5,113 bases of DNA from positions 1-5,113 of the forward strand of contig JARRCQ010000141.1 of the NCBI GenBank assembly GCA_029982105.1, in the 5' to 3' direction. Every line of letters begins with the position of its first letter. Positions within the stretch are counted from its first letter, which is position 1. The DNA is from Candidatus Atribacteria bacterium. GTDB taxonomy: Bacteria > Atribacterota > Atribacteria > Atribacterales > Caldatribacteriaceae. The translations under genes were made by a program, and so were the position numbers. Below, one piece after another: positions 1-4,348 of the stretch. The notes beneath the pieces are model-generated. The model was not told the DNA's origin and made no database searches. It saw only the letters and a program-made list of their open reading frames with translations.

Positions 1-257
1 TCTTTTTCTCCTTCCACCACTATAGCCGGTATTGTATCAATACCATAAAGATTTACGTTATCCTTATCTATGAGAAAGTTGTAAATATCCAGATGGAGAA
101 AGGGGGAAAGGGCCGCTACCTCCTCTAAAAGCGAGCGCACGCTGTGGCAAGTTTCGCACTCTAATTCCTGAGTAAAAAACTTTAAATTTACCTGACGAGA
201 CAAATTTTCTTTTAAGAAATTGATTAGAGTTTCTTTATCTTTATCCTGTAAAAACAA
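1..257 (-). CDS. Glutaredoxin-like protein disulfide oxidoreductase (PDO-type), N-terminal part, cut by window edge
   Basis: The first 85 codons are visible and the gene continues past base 1. The protein begins (M)FLQDKDKETL and has a thioredoxin/glutaredoxin fold pattern: a strand (KFFTQ, residues 26-30), a redox motif C34-E-T-C37 at the start of a helix, and a cis-proline loop at P77 (DTIPA, 74-78). This spacing and the FFTQELEC context match the N-terminal unit of two-domain glutaredoxin-like/PDO proteins of thermophiles, which are usually about 210-230 residues. A second domain, normally with its own CxxC, is therefore expected beyond the edge. These cytoplasmic proteins pass electrons from a thioredoxin-reductase-like flavoprotein to disulfides or peroxidases. 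The start is TTG at 257, five bases after AGGAGGTGA. That ribosome site overlaps the TAG stop of the upstream fusion gene, so the two are probably translationally coupled. I am sure of the fold and less sure of the exact subfamily. Confidence 0.82.
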   Translation of the reverse strand, partial: MFLQDKDKETLINFLKENLSRQVNLKFFTQELECETCHSVRSLLEEVAALSPFLHLDIYNFLIDKDNVNLYGIDTIPAIVVEGEK

Positions 258-262
258 ACTGG

Positions 263-271
263 TCACCTCCT
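263..271 (-). promoter_or_regulatory. Ribosome binding site overlapping the upstream stop codon
   Basis: On the minus strand the bases read AGGAGGTGA, an almost complete complement of the 16S rRNA tail. They lie five bases ahead of the TTG start at 257. The TAG stop of the DJ-1/redoxin fusion (272-270) lies in the same stretch, so a ribosome terminating there sits on this site. The site decides the TTG start, because no ATG occurs in frame nearby. Confidence 0.75.
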
Positions 272-1238
272 ATCCCAAGATGCTTTCTAATTTTCTCTGA
301 AAGCCAGGGAGGTTGTCCAAATCTCCAGTGGGACAATCCTCACCGTAGCGCAAAAAGCCTTGCTGATCTACCAAAAAAACTGCCCAGCGAGCTAAAAAAT
401 TTCTGCTCCATACCCCAAAAGATTTAATTATTTGAGTTGAAGAATCGCTCCACAAAGGAAAGGGGAGGTTGTTTTGCTCTATAAATGCTCGCTGAGCAAA
501 GAAAGTATCTGAACTTATAGGTATAAAGACTACCTTCTTTTTTTCTATTTGTTCTTTTAAGGAATGGTAACGAGGAAGCATCTGGCTTCCTTGAGGGCTA
601 AAAACGGAGTTGAAAAACAGGATAACTCCTCCTTTGCCTCGAAGAAGCTGGGAAAGAAGAATCGAGTTACCAGTGGTGTCGGTTAGCCAACCATCAGGGG
701 CAGGGATGTCAAGGCAAGGCTTATTCTGCCACAGGAAATACAAGACTTCTTCCATAAACAAAGGAAGGTCATCAGGACCTTGAGCGGTAATTATATTCCC
801 ATCTACCATAATCGGTGAGTTGGTGAAATCTCCTCCTGCGTTGTTTACGTCATCTTTAATAGATATAAGTCCTGCCATTCTTTTTCCTCTTACGATGTCA
901 GCAGAGACCAACACCCAGGGGCCTCGAGATATGGCTCCTACCAACTTGCCTTCCTGATAGAACTCTCTTACTAAACTGAGTACTACTGGAAGACGACGTA
1001 GGTAATCGGGAGCAAATCCCCCGGGGATGATTACTCCATCAAAATCTCGAGGATTAACTAAGGAGATAGGCATTTCTCCCCGTGCCGGAAAACCGTGACG
1101 ACCATAAAAAGTTTCTTCTACGTTTACCCCTACTAACTTTGCTTCTATTCCTGCTTCTCGCAAGCGGAGTAGGGGATACCATAATTCTAATTCTTGATAT
1201 TGATTTTCTACCAAAACGATTATCCGGCGTATAGCCAT
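270..1238 (-). CDS. DJ-1/PfpI domain fused to a peroxiredoxin-like (AhpC/TSA) domain, both lacking their catalytic cysteines
   Basis: Residues 1-172 form a DJ-1/PfpI domain, seen as LELWYPLLRLREAG (17-30), IPGGFAPD (71-78), the elbow GAISRGPW (101-108), SIKDDVNNAG (126-135) and DGNIITAQGPDDLP (146-159). In active PfpI proteins the elbow reads AICHGP. Here the nucleophile Cys is S104 and the following His is R105. By recalled alignment, the conserved Glu near the N terminus is Q15 and the Glu after the PGG loop is D78. Residues 178-322 form a thioredoxin-fold peroxiredoxin-like domain of AhpE/Bcp type: APDGWL, VILFFNSVFSPQG (205-217), ISSDTFFAQRAF, and ARWAVFLVD (283-291) with the conserved Arg. 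The PxxxTxxC motif has become N210xxxS214xxG217, so the peroxidatic Cys is absent. The only cysteines are C175 and C302. The frame is intact and the protein has full two-domain length. The ATG lies two bases after the upstream stop, with AAAGGGG nine bases before it. A binding, chaperone or regulatory role within the redox operon is an inference; conventional peroxidase or deglycase activity looks unlikely. Confidence 0.85.
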   Translation of the reverse strand: MAIRRIIVLVENQYQELELWYPLLRLREAGIEAKLVGVNVEETFYGRHGFPARGEMPISLVNPRDFDGVIIPGGFAPDYLRRLPVVLSLVREFYQEGKLVGAISRGPWVLVSADIVRGKRMAGLISIKDDVNNAGGDFTNSPIMVDGNIITAQGPDDLPLFMEEVLYFLWQNKPCLDIPAPDGWLTDTTGNSILLSQLLRGKGGVILFFNSVFSPQGSQMLPRYHSLKEQIEKKKVVFIPISSDTFFAQRAFIEQNNLPFPLWSDSSTQIIKSFGVWSRNFLARWAVFLVDQQGFLRYGEDCPTGDLDNLPGFQRKLESILG

Positions 1239-1240
1239 TT

Positions 1241-1735
1241 TTAATTTCCCCTTTCCTCTAACTCCCGCTTCATATTCTGAAGCCGTAAAAAATGCTTCTT
1301 CTCCTCTTCTATGACTTTATCTAACCACTCTCTTTTTTCTTTAGAGACCATAGGAGTAAGTCCCTGGTAAAAAAGGATGCTTTCCTTTTCTATATTTATG
1401 CCTACCTCTAAAGCGTCCTTCATTTCTATCCCCGCCGGAGTAAGGTCTACTCCTTTTAGTACTTTGTCCAGAATCCCACTTTCTACAATCGCTCCCAAAT
1501 AGTTGACACTCTCATCAGTAGTAGAGAAGATACTTTGCTCACCTTCATTTAGTTCTTCTTGAAGATGAGTAAAGAAATCTAGGTGCTTTTCTTCTTCCTT
1601 TCCTAAGAAGGAAAAAATTTCTCGTGTTGAGACAGAGGAAGTTAATTGTGCTAACCTCTGATAAAAATCTATACCTCTCCTTTCTAATTCTTTGGCCATT
1701 TCTAAAACTTCAGGGGGAGAAAAACGCAACACCAA
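1241..1735 (-). CDS. Ferritin-like / rubrerythrin-like diiron protein (COG1633 type)
   Basis: This is a four-helix-bundle diiron carboxylate protein. Both halves of the metal site are visible. Numbered from the upstream TTG at 1744, these are ELERRGIDFY with E21 and Y28, EEEKH with E51 and H54, a second Glu-x7-Tyr helix (E119 to Y126, IEKESILFY), and EEEKKH with E148 and H151. All expected ligands are present, so it is probably an active peroxide reductase or iron/oxygen-handling protein. It lacks the C-terminal rubredoxin domain of classical rubrerythrin, so it would need an outside electron donor; the CETC protein downstream is a natural candidate. Start choice: a TTG at 1744 abuts the AAAAGGAG site (1752-1745) with no spacer. 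I therefore prefer the in-frame TTG at 1735 (nine-base spacer), giving 164 residues; GTG at 1732 is also possible. The stop lies two bases before the DJ-1/redoxin fusion, and a perfect hairpin lies just upstream. The family is confident, the exact start less so. Confidence 0.83.
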   Translation of the reverse strand: MVLRFSPPEVLEMAKELERRGIDFYQRLAQLTSSVSTREIFSFLGKEEEKHLDFFTHLQEELNEGEQSIFSTTDESVNYLGAIVESGILDKVLKGVDLTPAGIEMKDALEVGINIEKESILFYQGLTPMVSKEKREWLDKVIEEEKKHFLRLQNMKRELEERGN

Positions 1736-1744
1736 CTCTATCAA

Positions 1745-1752
1745 CTCCTTTT
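1745..1752 (-). promoter_or_regulatory. Ribosome binding site of the ferritin-like gene
   Basis: The minus strand reads AAAAGGAG, directly followed by TTGATAGAGTTGGTG. The first TTG touches the site and could not be placed correctly in the ribosome. The second TTG at 1735 has a nine-base spacer and is the better start. The site begins only eight bases after the foot of the 17-bp hairpin. Confidence 0.6.
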
Positions 1753-1760
1753 CTCTTAAC

Positions 1761-1800
1761 TATCGAAGGATGAGGAGATCAACCTCCTCATCCTTCGATA
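1761..1800 (-). repeat. Perfect 17-bp inverted repeat (hairpin) between the aldolase and ferritin-like genes
   Basis: The arms TATCGAAGGATGAGGAG (1761-1777) and CTCCTCATCCTTCGATA (1784-1800) are exact reverse complements around a six-base loop. No T-run follows on either strand: the minus strand continues GTTAAGAGAAAAGGAG into the ribosome site of the ferritin-like gene. It is therefore not a standard intrinsic terminator. In an RNA running on from the aldolase gene it would form a stable stem in the intercistronic spacer or 5' UTR. Candidate roles are protecting the aldolase mRNA 3' end, acting as a processing site, a U-less terminator, or a protein-binding operator. Confidence 0.85.
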
Positions 1801-1853
1801 TAGCCTTTGCATGGTCATTAATCGGGAATAGATTCGTTCCCAGTGGACTTTTA

Positions 1854-2825
1854 TCAACCTTGACCTGCACTACCTAAAAGCTGGCACTTAGCGATATACA
1901 TATTCTTGAGTTCTTCTCGAGCATATCCTAAATATTTGCGAGGATCAAATTCCTTGGGGTTCTCAGCTAAATACTTCCGAATCATGGCGGTCATTACCAA
2001 ACGCCCATCAGAATCGATGTTGACTTTGCATACTGCTGATTGAGCGGCGCGACGGATCTGGTCTTCGGGTACACCGACAGCATTTTCCATTGCTCCTCCA
2101 TACTGGTTAATGATATCTACGTATTTCTTTAAAACCGAGGAGGCTCCATGTAATACGATGGGGAAGCCAGGGAGCCGACGTTCTACCTCTTCCGAAATGT
2201 CAAAACGGAGAGTAGGGAAAGGCTCTCCGGGTTTTAGCTTAAACTTGTAAGCTCCATGAGAAGTGCCAATAGAAATAGCTAAACTATCTACTCCCGTTCG
2301 GGTTACAAAATCTTCTACTTGTGCTGGATCAGTATAATGAGAAGTTTCCGAAGAAACATGCTCCTCAATTCCAGCTAAAACTCCTAGTTCTCCTTCCACT
2401 GTTACATCGTGGGCATGAGCGTATTCTACTACTTTTTTGGTAATAGCCACATTTTCCTCATAGGGAAGATGAGAACCATCAATCATCACATTAGAAAATC
2501 CATAATCCACGCAAGATTTTGCTAACTCGAAAGAATCTCCGTGGTCTAAGTTTAAGGCAATGGGAACATTACTTCCCATTTCTCGAGCCATCTGGACTGC
2601 TCCAGGGACCATATAGCGCAACAAAGTCTGGTTGGCATACTGTCGGGCGCCTTTAGAAATTTGCAAAATTACCGGTGAGTTACATTCCACACAAGCGGTA
2701 ATAATAGCTTGCAGTTGCTCCATGTTGTTGAAATTATAACCTGGAACAGCATATTTTCCGGCTAAAGCTTTTTTGAACATTTCCCGAGTGTTGACCAATC
2801 CCAGCTCAGTAAAGTGAACAGCCAT
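1854..2825 (-). CDS. fba: Class II fructose-1,6-bisphosphate aldolase
   Basis: This is a zinc-dependent cytoplasmic aldolase that cleaves or forms fructose-1,6-bisphosphate from dihydroxyacetone phosphate and glyceraldehyde 3-phosphate in glycolysis and gluconeogenesis. The 323 residues form a TIM barrel with family motifs in order: VPGYNFNN (27-34), LNLDHGD (91-97) with the catalytic Asp94 and Zn ligand His95, DGSHLPYEEN (116-125), the VEGELG signature (143-148) supplying the Glu, GTSHGAYKFK (187-196) with His190, LHGASS (225-230) with His226, and VNIDSDGR (268-275) for phosphate binding. In the last motif the usual DTD is DSD, a mild change. The C-terminal EFDPRKYLG is typical of the class IIB aldolases of about 305-330 residues. 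Tagatose-bisphosphate aldolases (GatY/KbaY) share this fold, so specificity is inferred. The ATG at 2825 has GGGAGGAA seven bases ahead, and the stop TGA is followed directly by an in-frame TAA. It may head a transcript that continues into the redox genes, and it is divergent from the sugar transporter genes. Confidence 0.93.
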   Translation of the reverse strand: MAVHFTELGLVNTREMFKKALAGKYAVPGYNFNNMEQLQAIITACVECNSPVILQISKGARQYANQTLLRYMVPGAVQMAREMGSNVPIALNLDHGDSFELAKSCVDYGFSNVMIDGSHLPYEENVAITKKVVEYAHAHDVTVEGELGVLAGIEEHVSSETSHYTDPAQVEDFVTRTGVDSLAISIGTSHGAYKFKLKPGEPFPTLRFDISEEVERRLPGFPIVLHGASSVLKKYVDIINQYGGAMENAVGVPEDQIRRAAQSAVCKVNIDSDGRLVMTAMIRKYLAENPKEFDPRKYLGYAREELKNMYIAKCQLLGSAGQG

Positions 2826-2869
2826 TGTATTTCCTCCCTCTTTTAATTTATATTACTATCTTATTGATA

Positions 2870-2898
2870 ATTTTCTCCTATTTTATAACTTTCTTCAA
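2870..2898 (-). promoter_or_regulatory. Candidate promoter for the aldolase gene
   Basis: The minus strand has TTGAAG (2898-2893), a 17-base spacer and GAAAAT (2875-2870), each matching four of six consensus bases, in an AT-rich setting. It would give a 5' UTR of about 40 bases ahead of ATG 2825. No better leftward pair was found, but the match is weak. Confidence 0.3.
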
Positions 2899-2925
2899 GG
2901 GGTTAATACTAATTTATCGATAGTC

Positions 2926-2948
2926 TACAAAAATGTTACTCTTTTGTA
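2926..2948. repeat. Operator-like 7-bp inverted repeat, nine-base spacer
   Basis: TACAAAA (2926-2932) and TTTTGTA (2942-2948) are perfect reverse complements nine bases apart. The repeat lies about 30 bases upstream of the candidate aldolase -35 box. Its geometry suits a dimeric repressor or activator, but AT-rich DNA produces such repeats by chance fairly often. Confidence 0.3.
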
Positions 2949-3106
2949 TTCTTTTTATATTTAACCATAAAAAGCAATCTACGACGTAAACTTTAAAAGA
3001 ACAACAAGGAGGTACTATCAAACAAGGCTCGCGATTGATAAAAGAAGAAGATTGCAAGGGGAATAGCTCAAGGTCTATGAAGATGGACAAATACCCCTCT
3101 CAAATC

Positions 3107-3135
3107 TTGACACTTCTAAGGGGAAAATATATACT
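3107..3135 (+). promoter_or_regulatory. Near-consensus sigma-70-type promoter for the sugar-binding protein operon
   Basis: A perfect -35 box TTGACA (3107-3112) is followed after exactly 17 bases by TATACT (3130-3135), which matches five of six bases of the -10 consensus. Transcription would start near 3142, giving a leader of about 160 nucleotides before the ATG at 3306. Such strength suits an abundant periplasmic binding protein. CCCCT (3094-3098) and AGGGG (3119-3123) flank the -35 box as an inverted pair and could be part of an operator. Confidence 0.75.
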
Positions 3136-3164
3136 TTTAAACACGGTATTTATGATAAAATGTA

Positions 3165-3199
3165 TTAACCTGAAGGAGGTGATGAAATTCAAAGGTTAA
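3165..3199 (+). promoter_or_regulatory. Leader element: perfect anti-SD match and five-codon ORF in the loop of a 7-bp stem
   Basis: Within the predicted 5' UTR, TTAACCT (3165-3171) and AGGTTAA (3193-3199) are perfect reverse complements enclosing a 21-base loop. The loop contains AAGGAGGTGAT (3173-3183), an 11-base match to the anti-SD of 16S rRNA, and an ATG at 3182 opening the ORF MKFKG, whose TAA stop (3197-3199) lies in the right arm. The spacing of two bases from GGAGG to ATG is too short for efficient initiation. The site may be a ribosome standby or binding site, or a leader peptide signal, rather than a real gene. Confidence 0.4.
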
Positions 3200-3291
3200 A
3201 AAACCAAATTAGCAGGGAAAATGGGTAATTTAGTGGATAGTAAGTTGTAGTTTTTGTAATTTTCAACCTGCAAATCTTAAAGACTCTTAAA

Positions 3292-3298
3292 AAGGAGG
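3292..3298 (+). promoter_or_regulatory. Ribosome binding site deciding the binding-protein start
   Basis: AAGGAGG ends seven bases before ATG 3306, which is ideal spacing. An in-frame GTG at 3300 would leave only one base of spacer and would add Met-Ile ahead of the signal peptide, so ATG 3306 is the preferred start. Confidence 0.8.
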
Positions 3299-3305
3299 AG
3301 TGATT

Positions 3306-4286
3306 ATGCGGAAGATTGTAGCTCTACTCGTTTTGGCATTTGTCCTTCTGGGAACAACCTTTGTTTATGCTGCCGACGTTGAACCTTATAATATTGCCTT
3401 TATTGTAAAGGCCACCGATTCTGACTTCTGGCAGTATACTATAGTGGGAGCTAAAAATGCAGAATATGATTTGAAAGGTCTTATAAAAGTTACTGTTTAT
3501 GGACCACCATCTGAGGCTGATATCGATCAACAGGTATCTATTTTGGAGAATGTGGTTAATACCAAACCTGATGCCATTGTTATTGCTTCCACCAGTTCAG
3601 ATGCTACATCATTAGTTCTCAACAACGCTTATGAGCAAGGGATAAAAATCATTCTCATCGATAACTTTGTCTATGACACTGGTTATCACTCTTTTCTGGC
3701 CACTAATAACAAAGTCGGTGGAGCTTTAGCTGCAGATAAGTTAGTTGAGGCTCTTCAAGCAGCGGGTAAGCCCCTGGAAGGTAAAGTTGCTGTGATAAGT
3801 GCTATGGCTGGAGTTCAGGTCCTCATTGACCGGACCGATGGGTTTCTTGCCCGGCTCGCAGAAATTGCACCAGGCATTGAAGTTCTTCCCATAAGGTATG
3901 CAGATAACGACATTGCCACTGCAGCCAACATTGCCGAAGATATTTTAACTGCTAACCCCGATTTACTGGGCTTCTTCGCCAATAACAATCATACTGGTGA
4001 TGGTGTCGCCCGGATTATTGAGGAGCGGGGTTTACAGGACCAAGTGATAGCTGTAGCTTATGACTCTGACCCTCAAGAAATTGATGCTCTCCGAAGTGGC
4101 GCTCTAAAAGCTCTGATTGTTCAGGATCCTCATGGAATGGGTTACAAGGGTGTTATGTTTGCCTTTATGGCTATAAATGGCGAACCTCTTCCAGAGTACT
4201 TTGATACAGGAGTTTATGTAATTACTGAAGATAATCTTGATGAATCAATGTGGATTCTCGATCCTTTCTCCAGAAAGAAGTACTGA
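3306..4286 (+). CDS. Periplasmic sugar-binding protein of a CUT2-type ABC transporter (RbsB-like)
   Basis: This 326-residue exported protein captures a sugar outside the cytoplasmic membrane and delivers it to an ABC importer. Residues 1-22 are a signal peptide: MRK, a hydrophobic core ALLVLAFVLLG, then FVYA ahead of the mature AADVEP. There is no lipobox cysteine, so it is soluble rather than lipid-anchored. The rest is a two-lobed type I periplasmic fold (Peripla_BP_4). Positions matching ribose-binding protein ligand contacts, by recalled alignment, are the aromatic pair F41-W42, D119 in LIDN, R176 in IDRTDGF, N227 in FANNN, D253 in YDSDP and Q273 in IVQDP. The Arg that follows the first Asp in RbsB is N120 here, and the first aromatic pair has a Trp, so the ligand may not be ribose; the sugar cannot be named. 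A strong promoter lies upstream, and a terminator-like hairpin separates the gene from the ATPase gene. The family is confident. Confidence 0.92.
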   Translation: MRKIVALLVLAFVLLGTTFVYAADVEPYNIAFIVKATDSDFWQYTIVGAKNAEYDLKGLIKVTVYGPPSEADIDQQVSILENVVNTKPDAIVIASTSSDATSLVLNNAYEQGIKIILIDNFVYDTGYHSFLATNNKVGGALAADKLVEALQAAGKPLEGKVAVISAMAGVQVLIDRTDGFLARLAEIAPGIEVLPIRYADNDIATAANIAEDILTANPDLLGFFANNNHTGDGVARIIEERGLQDQVIAVAYDSDPQEIDALRSGALKALIVQDPHGMGYKGVMFAFMAINGEPLPEYFDTGVYVITEDNLDESMWILDPFSRKKY

Positions 4287-4294
4287 TTATTGTT

Positions 4295-4321
4295 AGGGGT
4301 GGCGCTCGCCACCCCTTTTTT
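4295..4321 (+). terminator. Intrinsic terminator / attenuator between binding-protein and ATPase genes
   Basis: AGGGGTGGC (4295-4303) pairs perfectly with GCCACCCCT (4308-4316) around a GCTC loop and is followed by a run of six T (4316-4321). It starts eight bases after the stop of the binding-protein gene and ends 27 bases before the ATPase ATG. The stem is GC-rich within AT-rich DNA. Partial read-through here would give more binding protein than ATPase and permease, as in many binding-protein-dependent transporters. No good promoter is evident between the hairpin and the ATPase gene. Confidence 0.88.
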
Positions 4322-4348
4322 AAATTAATAATCTAAAGGAGAGGTTTT

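Larger units (their letters stand above)
2826..3305. other. Divergent intergenic/regulatory region between aldolase and sugar-transporter genes
   Basis: These roughly 480 bases contain no convincing protein-coding gene longer than a few codons. The left half (about 2840-3000) is very AT-rich and would hold the leftward control signals for the aldolase gene, including an inverted repeat at 2926-2948. The right half holds a strong rightward promoter at 3107-3135 and then a long leader to the binding-protein start at 3306. The octamer AAGGGGAA occurs at 3056-3063 and again at 3118-3125, with a CCCCT between them (3094-3098), so short G/C blocks of opposite sense flank the -35 box. Any operator function of these blocks is inference. 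Confidence 0.6.

Noticed and set aside
1823..1840. Short inverted repeat GGGAA/TTCCC downstream of the aldolase stop
   Set aside because: The stem is only five base pairs with an eight-base loop and no T-run, too weak to call a terminator.
1692..1877. Open frame of 61 codons on the plus strand across the hairpin region
   Set aside because: It lies antisense to the start of the ferritin-like gene and the end of the aldolase gene, has no ribosome site, and its Ser/Arg-rich translation comes from the palindrome. It is a shadow frame.
2971..3066. Arg-rich open frame (with TTRRYYQTRLAIDKRRR) that looked like a possible transposase or regulator remnant
   Set aside because: Only about 30 codons, no start with a ribosome site in frame, and no family motif could be recognised. 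The basic composition follows from A/G-rich DNA.
3173..3183. AAGGAGGTGAT read as a trace of a 16S rRNA gene end
   Set aside because: The match is only the SD/anti-SD complement and is in the SD sense, with no other rRNA sequence around it.
3035..3199. Open frame TTG to TAA of 54 codons on the plus strand in the intergenic region, ending in the MKFKG mini-ORF
   Set aside because: It has no well-placed ribosome site, no recognisable protein motif, and it runs straight through the near-consensus promoter. Stretches of this length arise by chance.
3300..3305. GTG at 3300 as the start of the binding-protein gene
   Set aside because: It leaves one base between the SD and the start codon. ATG 3306 has a seven-base spacer and gives a standard signal peptide.
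3324..3530. Open frame of 68 codons on the minus strand
   Set aside because: It is antisense to the signal peptide and first lobe of the binding protein, with no ribosome site or recognisable motif.
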